Assembly: GCF_905404315.1 (NCBI RefSeq)
Contig: NC_066267.1
Span: 4,044,501 to 4,108,500 of the forward strand
Direction of reading: 5' to 3'
Length of the DNA: 64,000 nt
Source: Leptidea sinapis
Lineage: Eukaryota; Arthropoda; Insecta; Lepidoptera; Pieridae
Shown: positions 32,867-44,235 of the stretch, piece after piece
Numbering within the stretch: position 1 is the first letter of the stretch
How the letters are laid out: each line of letters begins with the position of its first letter
The notes under the pieces: model-generated
Database searches by the model: none
Told to the model about the DNA's origin: nothing
The model's input: only the letters and a program-made list of their open reading frames with translations
Position numbers and translations under genes: made by a program

Positions 32867-33999
32867 AAATAGAAAAAAAAATCATGTTTTCTAGCGATAA
32901 AGAATTTAAGATCAAAATTTATGAAAACAATTTAGAACAAATTTATTGTTTTCAAGCACACAAGCTGTAAATCATGATTTAGCGATATCAGAACCATTTG
33001 ATTTTGTTTTAAACGAATAAACGTAATAACAAAAGATTATTCCAATAAATTGAACGAATTTCTATGTGAATCCTCTTTATGGATTTTACTTTATGCGATT
33101 TTGCTTTGTTTAGGGTTGGGTTTTGCTACATTACAATGTCACTTTTGATATCCGGTTACTTTGTTTTAGGTTTGGATTTCATATGTATAGACTTAGAGCT
33201 GCCGAGTTTTTCTATTGCTTCAATATTATAATAAATATTTATTGGCGTATTGGGAAGTTTTCGCGTATTGTTTGATCCGGAAAAGACCAACGTCTATATT
33301 ATGTAGATTTAAGGATTTCTCGTGAATCTTTTTTGTCCCTTTTAGCCGTGCAGTTATAATAGTTATACTTTTATTACATCGCCTAAAAACTTTTTCATCA
33401 ATCTATCGCATGTCGCATTACAGCCCGCCGCTGTGTAGGGGTTTGAATACAGGCAGGTTGGCTGAGTGGTGTGCTGAGTTCTAGTTCTCGAAGGGAGTGT
33501 GGGTTCGAACCCCAATCCACACATGGTTTATTTTTATTATATTATAGTTTTATTTTATCAATAGTAGTACATACTATTTAGAGTATTTTATTCATTCACA
33601 GTCATTTTGTGAAAATACGTTTCACTTGTATCGTTTTTTCATAAAACCACACAATTGATTTTTTAATAGTCATCATTATTTTTAGTCATCAAATTGACTA
33701 GTAATTTGTTATTTATTTCAAATATAATATTGATGAAAAACTATATCTTTATTTTTGAAATACTTTCAAATTAACAAAAGTTTAAAATAAAAAATATTAT
33801 TTTTAAATATTTGAATAAATTATGCCTACTCCTAATCTGCCAAAAATATTGTATTAAAGTTAATCTCATAGATATCTAGTTAGCTCTCTCGGTCAAACTA
33901 ATAACACTCTCAAAAAATTACTTTATTCCCATCATTATGTATGTCATTTAATACACCCGGCCACTACGCTGACTATACAAAAGGGTCACACAAATATCT
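32867..33999. other. Non-coding, with a tRNA-like fragment
   Basis: Mostly AT-rich. At 33453-33525, GGTTGGCTGAGTGGTGTGC and GTGGGTTCGAACCCCAATCC resemble tRNA A and B boxes. The acceptor stem does not pair, so I read it as a SINE head. Nothing else recognised. Confidence 0.45.
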
Positions 34000-34720
34000 G
34001 AGGGTGTAATTAAGTACGGTCCTTAGGGCAATGTTGGGCCTACTTCAATTCCTCAGCGCCCCAAGAATATTTTGAAGGCACCGGTATTATTTTTCTGGAA
34101 TTGGAAAAACATTGCTATATATCAGCTTGGTTATAGACAGTCTCTCAAAGAAAAATTTAAAGAAATCAATATTATGACTGTTCATTGTCAGTACATTTAT
34201 GAATATTTAATATACGTTCACAAAAATCGTCACCTTTTGCTCTTAATAGCGATTTTCATTATTATAACACTAGAAATAAGGGATTGCTTGTAACTAATTC
34301 TAGAGGGCTTCATAGGATACATAATAGCTTTAAGGGTAAATGTAAATACTTCTATAATAAAGTCCCAGCCACTGGTCAGGCATTATCTATAAATAAATTT
34401 AAATGTTTTATAAAAAATGGCTCTGTCGTAAATCATATTACTCCACTGCTGAATATCTAAATGATCGGACAGCCTGGGACTAGATTGTGATTATTTTATA
34501 GCGATAGAAATGACTGTACAATATTGTATATTTTTATTGAAAAGAGCGCAAAAAAAAATGCTGGGAGAGTTTCTTGCGCCGCTTCTTCTCTCTCAGAGCG
34601 CCATTTGTTTCCAAAGCGGTAATAGTATCTAGTAAATATCAGAAATGACATCAAAAAGAATTCTAAAGGAATCAATTTTGAGAAAGTAAATGCCTTTTAT
34701 GCCTTTTCATTCATCATAGA
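34000..34720 (+). pseudogene. LINE (Jockey superfamily) polymerase tail and 3' UTR
   Basis: One frame contains DFHYYNTRNKGLLVTNSR, then LHRIHNSFKGKCKYFYNKVP and NKFKCFIKNG, the C-terminal part of a Jockey/CR1-type reverse transcriptase, ending with a stop near 34460. The upstream part (34000-34230) is out of frame and carries stops. The 3' UTR holds GGGAGAGTTTCTTGCGCCGC and TCTCAGAGCGCCATTTG, a very common LINE 3' sequence in Lepidoptera. Confidence 0.7.
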
Positions 34721-34794
34721 CTGCGACTTAGGTCTAATCTACACATGTAAAAGGCAGACGGCAAAACTGACTGGTAGTAATTAAACTAGTTGTT

Positions 34795-35030
34795 ATTTTT
34801 CAAATTAATTTGTAAAATAACCAATTTCTTAGATTTGAAAGAGCGACATCTCAAGTCAATATCCTAATATCCAATAATTGGGGTAGAGCAGGTTATCATC
34901 TGTAAAGCAGGTCCTGTAAATGAACACCACAACAACGCAACAGCCTGAGAGTTGAACATGACATATACAAGATTTATCAACGATACGTCACTCGAATGGC
35001 TCAGTTGGAAATAGCGTTCAGACCAATGAT
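34795..35030 (+). repeat. Family B repeat, opposite core orientation, diverged
   Basis: AGAGCGACATCTCAAGTCAAT, GGTTATCATCTGTAAAG, GAGAGTTGAACATGACATAT and TCACTCGAATGGCTCAGTTGG are family B body and tRNA head read the other way from the 40785 copy. The tRNA half beyond the D loop is missing. Confidence 0.7.
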
Positions 35031-35179
35031 ATTATATAAGTACAATAAAGAGGTAGATATCGCACTAGCGCGCGCAAATTGTTGCAGACAAATTCAGACA
35101 ATTGTCGTAATTTCATTTAGCCGGCTAATAGCAGCGAGCTAAACCGAACGTTTTCGTGGCAAGATAATAATAATCTAAA

Positions 35180-35422
35180 ATGCCAACCTGTGTGTTAAGA
35201 AAATGTAAAAACAATGTTTCCAATATATATAAGAGTGAAGGTATTTTATACCATACGAAAGTATCTTTAAGAACGTCGTATTTGTATTTTATATATATTG
35301 CTTATTTACAAATAAATCTCGAATTATCAACGTGGTGGTTCGAGCGAGATAGAGAATATGATGTCAACTGCAGCGCGACAAAGACAAATAGCATTTGTCA
35401 TAGATTAATCAACCAGAATTGA
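35180..35422 (+). pseudogene. THAP-domain start, second fragment
   Basis: ATG at 35180 begins MPTCVLRKCKNNVSNIYK followed by SEGILYHT: Met-Pro-x-Cys-x4-Cys-Lys-Asn-Asn and a Tyr-His, as in the N-terminal zinc finger of THAP proteins and P-element transposases. The rest of the 80-codon frame loses the pattern (no Phe-Pro, no Cys-x2-His), so it probably reads through a lost splice site near 35260 or into unrelated DNA. A shorter relative lies at 5808. I infer a THAP or P-element-like gene fragment. Confidence 0.5.
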
Positions 35423-35799
35423 AATCGTAGGCAAAATACATAGCGTTAGTAACCGCTTGATTGCGGAACTTGAGTTTTCTTGTTAGTAAGTGAGCGTCTT
35501 TCTAAAATAATATTATGATGATTTAAATAATCATCGTATAATAATCAACAAGTCGTCGTGATTTTGTTGCGTGCTGTGTACGCTCCCGCTTAATTTATGT
35601 GTTTAAGAGTGATATATAAACTATAATATATGGAGTAGTGTGATAATTCGGCTGATTACCTTAGTTATAAGTAAATTTAGTTTACCTACAGACTGTAAAA
35701 GCAGTACACCGTGGCGAGGTCCGTGAGCCCTCTCATTCACTCTCTAGGATAGTGCAATACTCCGTCTCTGTCACGCAGTGATTTCGCAGATATTGAAAA

Positions 35800-36874
35800 A
35801 TGATTTACGTTGAATGCAATGGTGAAATTGTGTCTGATGAACTACTAAAATGTGTCGGGTGTAGAAATGCATTCCACTATGTCTGCGTGAACTTCACCAA
35901 GGCGCAGTTCTTGGAGAAACAGGTACAGCTCAAACGAAAGTTCAGCTGCATGTCGTGCTCCAACGTCACTCAACGAGTCCGAACCCCCAACGAGACCTCA
36001 GCACGAGGCACGAGCAGTAAGCCGAGTTCATCTGTACCGAATAAAACCATTGTATCGGACAGAGGCATTAACGATACGAACTTAATGTCCCTGATTGAAA
36101 GTTGTATACAAAATAACACGTCCGGTATATTGGAAGCTATTAATGAAACTTTTACGTTAAAGATGAATGTCATGGAAGTAAACATTATTCGGGAACTCAA
36201 AAGCACTGTTAAAGATTTAGTAGTAGAAAACAAACAATTGAAACATGATTTAAACATTTCTAGGGAATTTTTTTTAAAACTTGAGCAAAAAATTAGGTTA
36301 TCTAATTCAACGCCACCGCCGTCAGTATCGGAGCCGCGGCCGACGGCGGCACCGCGGCCCGATCCCGCGCTCGTCTTACCGCGCCCCCCTAACGATGCCG
36401 CCCGCGCCCGCGCCACACCCAGCACTGTATGCGCATGCGCAGCCTACATATGCGGCTATGACCGGTGGTTCTGGGCTCGTATTGGACGCTACCAATAATG
36501 ACTGGGTACAAGTAAAGAGGAAGAAAAGAAGCATGAATCCGATTAAAAAGGGAGGAAATAACTCTGTTGCAACTTTGAAAGCCGTGGAACGTGAGAAATA
36601 TTTACATGTATGGAGACTTGACAAAAGCACTACAGAGGTGAATTTATTTAACTATCTTAAGGATTTTGTAAGCGAAAGTGCCGATATAACAATAGAGAAA
36701 TTTAAATGTAAAACAGAAAGGAGCTGTGCTTCCTTTAGAATTGGTGTAGCAGAAAGTTCTTTTAATAAAATATGTGAGCCGAACGTCTGGCCACTAAAAG
36801 TAGAATACAACGAGTGGATTTGGTTTCGCCCATGTCGGTCAACCACATCGACATTTCATCCCCTTTCCACGTAA
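35800..36874 (+). pseudogene. LINE ORF1, PHD-like finger protein, frameshifted
   Basis: ATG at 35800. Residues 6-53 carry Cys6, Cys18, Cys21, His26, Cys29, Cys50 and Cys53, a PHD-type zinc finger with one ligand missing (Tyr at position 3 where the first Cys would sit). About residues 86-165 form a coiled-coil-like helix, followed by a Pro-rich linker. At a run of six C's near 36381-36386 the frame shifts. The rest continues in the +1-shifted frame as the conserved C-terminal block (WVQVKRKKRSM, REKYLHVWRLDKSTTE, ERSCASFRIGV, EWIWFRP) to a stop at 36872-36874. ORF1 proteins of this group bind the element RNA. The original frame ends at 36498 with unrelated residues. Confidence 0.75.
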
Positions 36875-36938
36875 TAATCCCAATCGTACTATTACTGTTT
36901 TTTATCAGAACGTTCGTGGGCTAGAAACGAAACTCTCC

Positions 36939-39620
36939 ATGTGGCGTAATAACATAGCGTTACTTACTAGTTACTTAGCGCGCGCGCCTGCCCGCCTGCG
37001 CAGGGCGCAACACTACGAAACCGCCACTGGAGAAGATCTGTGGGCGGTGTTCACATGGTGCAGTCGGCCCTATCTAGTGTGTGTCGTGTATATTAAGCCT
37101 AGTTCCAGTGACGAAAACTATTTCACTTGGTTTTGCAAAACTGAAAGTTTTTTAAATAGTTTTAAGGGTAATGTAATCATTGTGGGTGACCTTAACTTAA
37201 ATAGCGCCTCCACCACAGTTAAAAATTACTATTGTTATTTTCTATCTTTTTGCTCACTCAAAGACGTAAACAAAATAGTAAATTGTCACGGTGGAATATT
37301 AGATGCTGTTTTGATGCTGGAGGGCTCCTGTGAGGTGATTGTGAACAGCACGGATGGAATAGTTCCACCCGACGCGTACCACCCTCCGCTAGACCTACAA
37401 GTAAGTGTCGAATCAGCTCATTGTTCAGAGGTCATTGAGGCTAGTAATATAATAAACCCTTCACAAGACTGGAAGTTGAGTAAATGTGATTTTCAATTGC
37501 TTTATTCAATGTTATCAAATATAAACTGGAAACCGGTTTTACAATCTCATAACGTTAATCGCGCAGTAGATGTGTTTTATGACATGATTTACAAAGTTTT
37601 TGATACCTGTATGCCTAGAAAATCTCGCCAGAAATCTACTTGTAAACGATACCCTGTTTGGTTCACGGTTGATATTATAAAAGACACTAAACTTAAACTT
37701 AAATTATATAGAAATTGGAGGAAAACCCAGCGGCCAGATGACTTCCGAGCCTATTCGGATATGAGAAATTCATTAAAACGTCGAGCTGCTGAGGCTTACA
37801 AAGCTTATCTAAAACGCGTACAAAATAATATTAAATCTAATCCGCTTGAATTCTGGAAACACATAGCAAGTCTTCGTTCCAAAGGTGGTTTTCAGCCAAC
37901 GGTAAAGTTCCAGGGTGACAATTTTACGGGAGCTGCAGCTGCTGAGGCATTTGTCAGGTTCTTTGCAAGTGTGTATTCTACCGATATTCCCCAACTAAAT
38001 ACAGCACAAGCCCATAATAATGACACTTCTCATAATAGCAACTATGTAAATATACTTAAATTCACATCTCAGGATATTATATATGGTATTAATAAATTAA
38101 AATCTTCCAGTTCAGTAGGACCTGACAGATTACCATCTTTTCTTTTCAAGGATTTAAAGAGATGTATTGCCTCCCCTTTATGTCATATATTTAATTTATC
38201 ATTGCAAACACGTTGCTATCCCCTTCAATGGAGAACAACGCGTGTAATGCCTATACCGAAGAGTTCTGATACATCGAATGTTGAAAGTTATCGACCCATA
38301 GCAATTCTATCTTCACCAGCTAAAATATTTGAAAATGTTCTCCACAGACTAATTCATTTACAGGTAGCTAAAGTTCTTAGTAATGCTCGGCATGGTTTTA
38401 GATGCAGAAGGTCAGTAAATTCAAACTTGTTAACATTTACAGAATTTATATCAACACATTTAGATATGCGATTACAAGTAGATGTCCTTTACTTTGATTT
38501 TCGTAAGGCCTTCAACAGGGTTAATAATGACATCCTACTTGCAAAACTTTGTGCTATAGGCTTCTGTCCAAAGCTTCTTAATCTCTTGTCTGACTATTTC
38601 CGTGATCGGCAGCAGTTTATTAGACATGGAATTTATGAATCGAACCCTTATTATACCCGCTCTGGAGTGAATCAAGGCTCAATCCTAGGACCTTTATTAT
38701 TTTTATTAATGGTAAATGACTTACCCGAGATTTCCAAGTATGCGCAGTGTCTCCTTTATGCGGATAACCTAAAATTATATGCGAGCATCCAAAATGAGGT
38801 GCAATGTGAGGCTATTCAGGCTGACGTAGATGCTGTTTATAATTGGGGCGTGCATAATAAAATGGAATTTAATCTCACCAAATGCTATACTGTCACTTTT
38901 TGTCGAATGCGACAACCAATCCCTTTTGAGTACCGCATTAATGGTAAGCTCATAAGTAGACGGAATTCAATGAAAGACATCGGTGTGACATTTGACCAAA
39001 AGCTTACCTTTCACGCCCATATAATAACAGTCACTCAAGAGTCCTTTATGAGACTGGATTTCGTATTAAGGAATGCGCGTGATTTCCACAGCGTCAATAT
39101 TATACAACTGCTTTACAGTACCCTTGTGCGTAGTAAGCTTGAAGCGAGCTCGTGCGTATGGAATCCCTACGAAGTAACCTACTCCCTTATGCTGGAGAAA
39201 GTACAAAAAGCATTTTTGCGTGTCCTGTATAAGCGGAAACTAGGTTACTACCCGTACTTGTACCCGACGGCGTATCTCGTCGGTTGCCTTGGATACAACA
39301 CTCTGGAAACCAGACGGGCTCTCGACCAGGCAACTACCTTGCTGAAAGTTAGCCGGGGCTTAATAGATGCCCCTGATATTCATAATGAGCTGATTCGATT
39401 GTATACACCTGACAATTATATTCGTTGTAGAAATCACCGTCTGCTGGCGGTACCCGCGTGTCGCACGGTAGCACGCTCTGCGGCGCCCGTGCCGCGAGTC
39501 TTGATATTGTTTAATCACCTCGTAGAAGCCCGCCCTGATTGTGATCTATTTTCTAATAGACTTGAAGTGCTGGTGCAGTTGCTGCTCCAACTTTGTAAGT
39601 CCTCGCATAATAGCGTCTAA
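36939..39620 (+). pseudogene. LINE ORF2, endonuclease-reverse transcriptase with disabling changes
   Basis: 893 codons from ATG 36939; the frame is open upstream and includes FYQNVRGLETK, so the true start is earlier. Endonuclease motifs GDLN (residues 83-86), LDAVL and a late His are present. The segment between NVRGL and GEDLW, which should hold the catalytic Thr-Glu-Thr-Trp block, is gone and replaced by a short GC-rich junction (36980-37005). Reverse transcriptase: GPDRLPSFLFK, PIPKSSD, SYRPIAILS, ARHGFR, motif A YFDFRKAFN (residues 518-526, Asp520; normally ends AFD), GVNQGSILGPLLF, motif C YADN at 607-610 (normally YADD). Long unbroken frame but with lost catalytic residues, so a recently dead copy. 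Confidence 0.85.
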
Positions 39621-39720
39621 CATTTATAGTTTAATGTACTTGATTATTGATTATTGTAATTTGTGTTGTAACCGTTTTAATCAAAATAAATAAAAAAATA
39701 AATAAATAAATAATAAATAA

Positions 39721-40529
39721 CTTCTGGCTTTCAAAGCCTTATAATAAAGGTGATATAGAATGAGATTAGTAATAGCAGGCTATTTGATATTTTATTAGTA
39801 ATCAATCTTGGAATGTTTGTAACGTACCAGGAGGTATACTCGCAAAATCGACAACGACACATTCGGAACGATACGATTATACTCCGAATATATCGCAACT
39901 ACCCTGTCTGCTGCGGGATGATTGAGGTAGTATATTTTAGGACAATTTAGGAAATGATGTAAAAAAGGCCTTGTCGCAGTGAATGTAATACGAGATATTT
40001 TAAATAAATATGTGCGTATATAGGTAGCTGAACTATCAAACTACAAAAACAAGTTTTAGGGTAGGTAGCGGACGTAGACAGTAAGTGCTATTTGCTACAT
40101 AGAAGTTTTTTCAGAAACACTGCTCGTTCGTTATATCCCTTGCTAACTGCAGAAGAATCAATGAATCATTTTCTTTTCCTCCCATTATCTTATTGAAATA
40201 AGCCCTGAACAAAAAGACATTCATAAATAATATAATAAACAAGAAATAATAATTGTAAACATAAATCTTTTTGGGAGGCATAAATCACGGTGTACGGTAA
40301 AAAATGATATCTGTTGATTTTTCTGTGTTTTTGTTACTCAAATACGAAGCAATTAGCAAATTAGACTTATCTCTTTTTCGCTTGCCATAATTGTATTTAC
40401 TATCCTTCTTTGACGTGTAATCGTAATGTAGTATGCTAATGCAATGTTAAATTATTCATGTGTGCGTTTGTGTATCATTTACAAACACCGAATGTTGTCT
40501 AGGTAACCTATCTATACCTTTAAATATCA
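39721..40529. other. Non-coding, nothing recognised
   Basis: AT-rich DNA downstream of the LINE tail. Confidence 0.45.
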
Positions 40530-40625
40530 TTGGTTCAGACAGAACCCGAGAGGTCGCGGGTTCGAGTCCCGTAACGTGCATAAATTTTGGTTACAAATTT
40601 AATTGGTAGTAATTGGTTTCACTTT
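40530..40625 (+). repeat. Family B fragment, tRNA 3' half
   Basis: CGAGAGGTCGCGGGTTCGAG and TCCCGTAACGTGCATAAATT, followed by GGTTACAAATTTAATT: the 3' half of the family B tRNA-like head and adjoining end, plus orientation. Confidence 0.6.
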
Positions 40626-40784
40626 TACAGTTTTATTCTCGTTACGTCTGTTCTTTGCGAGGTCGTGCACCCAACTGTGTCTCATGCAATATCATTTTTA
40701 AAATTATGCCAAAAGTAAGGCAAGCATATTCTGTCAAAATATATGAAACTAATATTTAATATAATTGAAATTAAATAAAGAAAT

Positions 40785-41120
40785 ATAGTAAAACACAAAT
40801 AAAATTAAAAACACAAAATTTTATGAACGATGCGGGACTCGAACCCACGACCTCTGGCGATCCGTGCCAGTGCTCTACCAACTGAGCTAACCGTTCGAGT
40901 CAAGTATTGTCATAAAATCTTGTATGCTTTGTTCAACTCTCAGATTGTGGCTTCATCTACAGGATCTACTTTACAGTTTATAACCTGCTCAACCTGAATA
41001 TTAGGAAATTGACTTGAATTGTCGCTCTTGTAAATCTAAACAATTTGTTATTTTGTTTTTTCAAATTTTATTTGTGTATTAGTCGTATAAGTGAGGGTTA
41101 TCACTTTAGAAACATAACAT
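40785..41120 (-). repeat. Family B repeat, well preserved
   Basis: The tRNA-like head is at 40828-40898 on the minus strand: GAACGGTTAGCTCAGTTGG (A box), a CTGGC/GCCAG anticodon stem, and GGGTTCGAGTCCCGC (B box). By simple folding the anticodon position reads GGA but without a long variable arm, so it is tRNA-like rather than a serine tRNA. The body (CATCTACAGGATCTACTTTAC, GAAATTGACTTG) follows to the right and the inverted ends TTTTATTTGTGTATTAG and GTGAGGGTTATCAC close it; the left end ACACAAATAAAATT is the short inverse. Confidence 0.8.
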
Positions 41121-41574
41121 ATTGTTACCATAACATTAATAAATCAAAATAACAATGTTGCTGACACAAATAAATTAGTATCTGTGATAGGTTTATAATA
41201 ATGATTTAAAATTTGGCAAAAATTTAAAAAACATCAACAAATCTGCAATGGACATGTTTAATAATATTTACCCTACTAAAACTTAATACACATCTTCATG
41301 AAACCAAACACGTCATATTGGCAACATGTACTCTTAGCTAACTCATAAACGTGCCTAAGTACACCTGTTAGCTTTGGCCTAGATACAGTTATTTGAATTA
41401 CTGAAATAACCGCAGAATATCGTCAATATGGCTCCAGTTGGTATTTTGATCGTAAAATTAGAATACATGTTGTTAAATTTCTTGAATTATTATATTTTTG
41501 GATGTTTCTTTTATCTGTATCTTATATCTTTAAACGAGCAATTCTTGTATATCTAATATAATATAATCTGAATT

Positions 41575-41900
41575 TCGGGAACGGCTCCAACGATTTTCAT
41601 AAAATTAAGTATGCAGGGGATTTCGGGGGTGATAAATCGATCTAGCTAGGTTTCAATTTAAAAAAAATGGTTTTATCCATGTTTGAATGAGAAACAGCTA
41701 CAATAACATTAGAATACAAAGGTAAATTTCGCCACTATATACAAGACTATTATAGCTCAGATGGGACATTGGGTGATCCAGAAAGCAGAAGACCCCGGTT
41801 CGAATCCAGATGTCCTATTAGTTTTTTTTTTGTTCAAGTTTTGTACATTCTTAAAAATCCGAGCAAGGCTCGGTCTTCCGGATATTAGTATTAATATACA
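41575..41900 (+). repeat. Family D repeat with tRNA-like box (copy 2)
   Basis: Reverse orientation of 15770-16112: CGGCTCCAACGATTTTCATAA, GGGGATTTCGGGGGTGA, ACAGCTACAATAACATTAG, GGTAAATTTCGCCAC, then TAGCTCAGATGGGACATTGG and CCCGGTTCGAATCC. Preceded by TCTTGTATATCTAATATAAT, a Helitron-type 5' end, so the pair may be Helitrons that carry a tRNA-like segment. Confidence 0.6.
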
Positions 41901-42281
41901 TACTTTAGTAAATACAATACAATAAACTAAATCACAGTACAATAAAATAAATTGCAGGGACAAAAGTTGGTTAAAAAGAGATTTTTATACGGCTGATTTA
42001 TCTTTCAGGGAAAACAGTTTTCTTGCATGTTATATGTTATTTAATTATACTATGTAACGTGCAAGTATTTTGGAAAAGCATACTGTTTGCAGAAACACAT
42101 TTCTACCGCTGAATTAAAATTATATGAAGAACATGAATTTTATGAAGAAACCAGCGAAAATTAAAGAAAGTCATTTATGACAAAAATTTATAAACATTAT
42201 GAACCCTTTCAGTTACGTTAAAAATATCAGATAATAATGCTTACGAAGTAATTTTTGTAAATATCCCTTAGCGCTCTACCA

Positions 42282-42592
42282 GTGGGAGGCTCTTTTGCAC
42301 AGGATGCCGGCTAGATTATGGGTACCACAACGGAGCCTATTTCTGCCGTGAAGCAGTATAGTGTAAAAATTACTGTGTTTCGGTCTGAAGGGCGCCGTAT
42401 CTATTGAAATTACTGGGCAAATGAGACTTAACATCTTATGTCTCATGGTGACAAGCGCAATTGTATTGCCGCTCAGAATTATTGGGTTTTTCAAGAATCC
42501 TGAGCGGCACTGAATTGTAATGGGCAGGGCGTATCAATGACCATTAGTTGAAGGTCCTGCTTCTGTCGTCCCTTATTATCGTACAAAAAAAA
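42282..42592 (+). repeat. Family A dispersed repeat, full length
   Basis: ACCAGTGGGAGGCTCTTTTG start, all internal blocks, hairpin GCCGCTCAG ... CTGAGCGGC, CCTTATTATCGTACAAAAAA end. Confidence 0.9.
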
Positions 42593-44095
42593 AGGTAAAA
42601 CAAATCAATTATATCATATTTACACACATGAATATCTAATTCACGTTAATATTGATTTTGAATGGATATCATTATAAAATAAATTAACCACTTCTAAAGT
42701 ACATATAAATATATATTATTCAACCTTTTTCACTAAACAATTAAATAGTACAAATAAGGTCTCTGCAAAAGAACACACTTAACAGATTTGACCTTTCTCC
42801 TGTTACTATTTAATGTACCTCAGTCTGTACATTAAATATTAATTCGTCCCCTTGTGTGTGTGTGGCCTTAATTAGTTGCGTGACGAACCCTACTAAATTT
42901 TACGTTGTTCAAAACTAACCAACGGTTTCCTTATACAATAAAGGGTAAATCACCGTAATGCAAACAATACTTTTAAAATTAAATGAGATTGTAATGGTTG
43001 GTGTTTTGTTGTTATTTATAATTCATCCTTAATTTAAAGTTAAGGGTTTAATATTTGATGAAAATCTGGGTTATACAGGTAATCTGTATATTATAGTTTT
43101 CTATTCAATTCGTAGATAAATCTAAGACTACGTGGTAATATATGATAATATATTATTGATTTTTATGTTTTGCATAGGAATTCTTTGCAATACCCAAAAT
43201 ACAGTAGATAATGGGTTTATGACAGACGAATTTAAGTCCAGATGTATTAAATGGTAATTTTTAAAACTATAATTTTATGGTTATATCATTAGATGTGTGA
43301 TACATTTTGCGATATAAAGTATAAGAAGGAAAATTGATTCTTATTCGTTGGAACTATGTCAGTAATTTATAATATATGAAAATTATGATGAGAATTAAAC
43401 AAAATAAATAAGGCGATATTTAAATAAAAAAGCGAACAATTAAACTATTCTGATGTGTACTGATAGAGTGGTAGACATTTTTTTTAAATTACTAATATAA
43501 AATATAACGAATATTTAAAAAGGAGAGAAATATTATTGTCGAATCATTTATTTGACTATTCTTCTTCTGGTACCATATACCCAGGATACTGGCAATCATT
43601 TCTTAATACGCTTCTCTATCTTCAGCCTTTTCTTCAGCTCATCAGCTCCCTCAATTCCATCTAAATCCATGTAATTAAATCCCATGTAATTCTCTTTCTC
43701 TTTTTCTTTTTGAGTATGACCATAATCATCGTGTTACCTGGAATTCAAGTCAGGGAAAATGTAACGAGTAAACAAGGACTAGGAAAACATGCCTTAAACT
43801 TAGATGCTAGTTTTTTATTTTTTTAATATGTTCTAAAATTATTTATATTTAAAAAAAGAGTTGAAATATTGAATAATATTGGCCAAATGTTTTTGTTTAG
43901 ATCACCAGGTACTCTATAAAATCCTTGGGACTTGAACTCGCTACCGGATCTAAAGTGTCGGTTGCAGGTTAGGGTAGAACCGTAGCGTCTTTCTCAACAC
44001 AGTGCCTCCAGTTCGATCCTCGCTAAATAGGCATCGTTGTGATTGTAAAGTCTATGAATCGAAAAAGCAGAGATTGTTTTATGTATGGCGCGAGT
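42593..44095. other. Non-coding apart from a short minus-strand coding-like patch
   Basis: AT-rich. At 43596-43733 on the minus strand an open frame reads MGFNYMDLDGIEGADELKKR and ends LKIEKRIKK-stop. It looks protein-like but I do not recognise it. A tRNA-like GTTCGATCC near 44010 is unconvincing. Confidence 0.35.
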
Positions 44096-44099
44096 ATAC

Positions 44100-44235
44100 C
44101 TTAATATATTCTGACGTCATACGCACGACGTATTACTACATAGACGCCAGGAGACCATCAATATAATAGCGGTGATGGTAATGTCTTTCATAGCGGTTGA
44201 AATCATGTGTCATCCTAGCAACATGTACCAGGACT
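44100..44235 (+). repeat. Dispersed repeat M, copy 2
   Basis: Same order as 27215-27360: TTAATATATTCTGACGTCAT, GACGTATTACTACATAGACG, CCAGGAGA, GCGGTGATGGTAATGTC. Confidence 0.55.

Larger units (their letters stand above)
35700..39720 (+). mobile_element. Near full-length CR1/Jockey-superfamily LINE
   Basis: A two-ORF non-LTR retrotransposon: 5' UTR (roughly from 35700, GC-richer than its surroundings), ORF1 with a PHD-like finger, ORF2 with endonuclease and reverse transcriptase, a short 3' UTR, and an (AAAT)n-rich tail at 39683-39720. The 5' boundary is uncertain. No target duplication was found by eye. PHD-like ORF1 plus apurinic-type endonuclease points to the CR1 side of the Jockey superfamily. 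Not active: see ORF1 and ORF2. Confidence 0.85.

Noticed and set aside
33453..33525. A tRNA gene around GGTTGGCTGAGTGGT
   Set aside because: A and B box-like words are present but no acceptor stem forms.
35970..36425. 151-codon minus-strand frame
   Set aside because: Antisense shadow of the Pro-rich and coiled-coil part of LINE ORF1; no motif of its own.
40828..40898. A tRNA gene with GGA anticodon on the minus strand
   Set aside because: It folds passably but lacks the long variable arm of a serine tRNA and is one of many copies of the family B repeat, with the same flanks.
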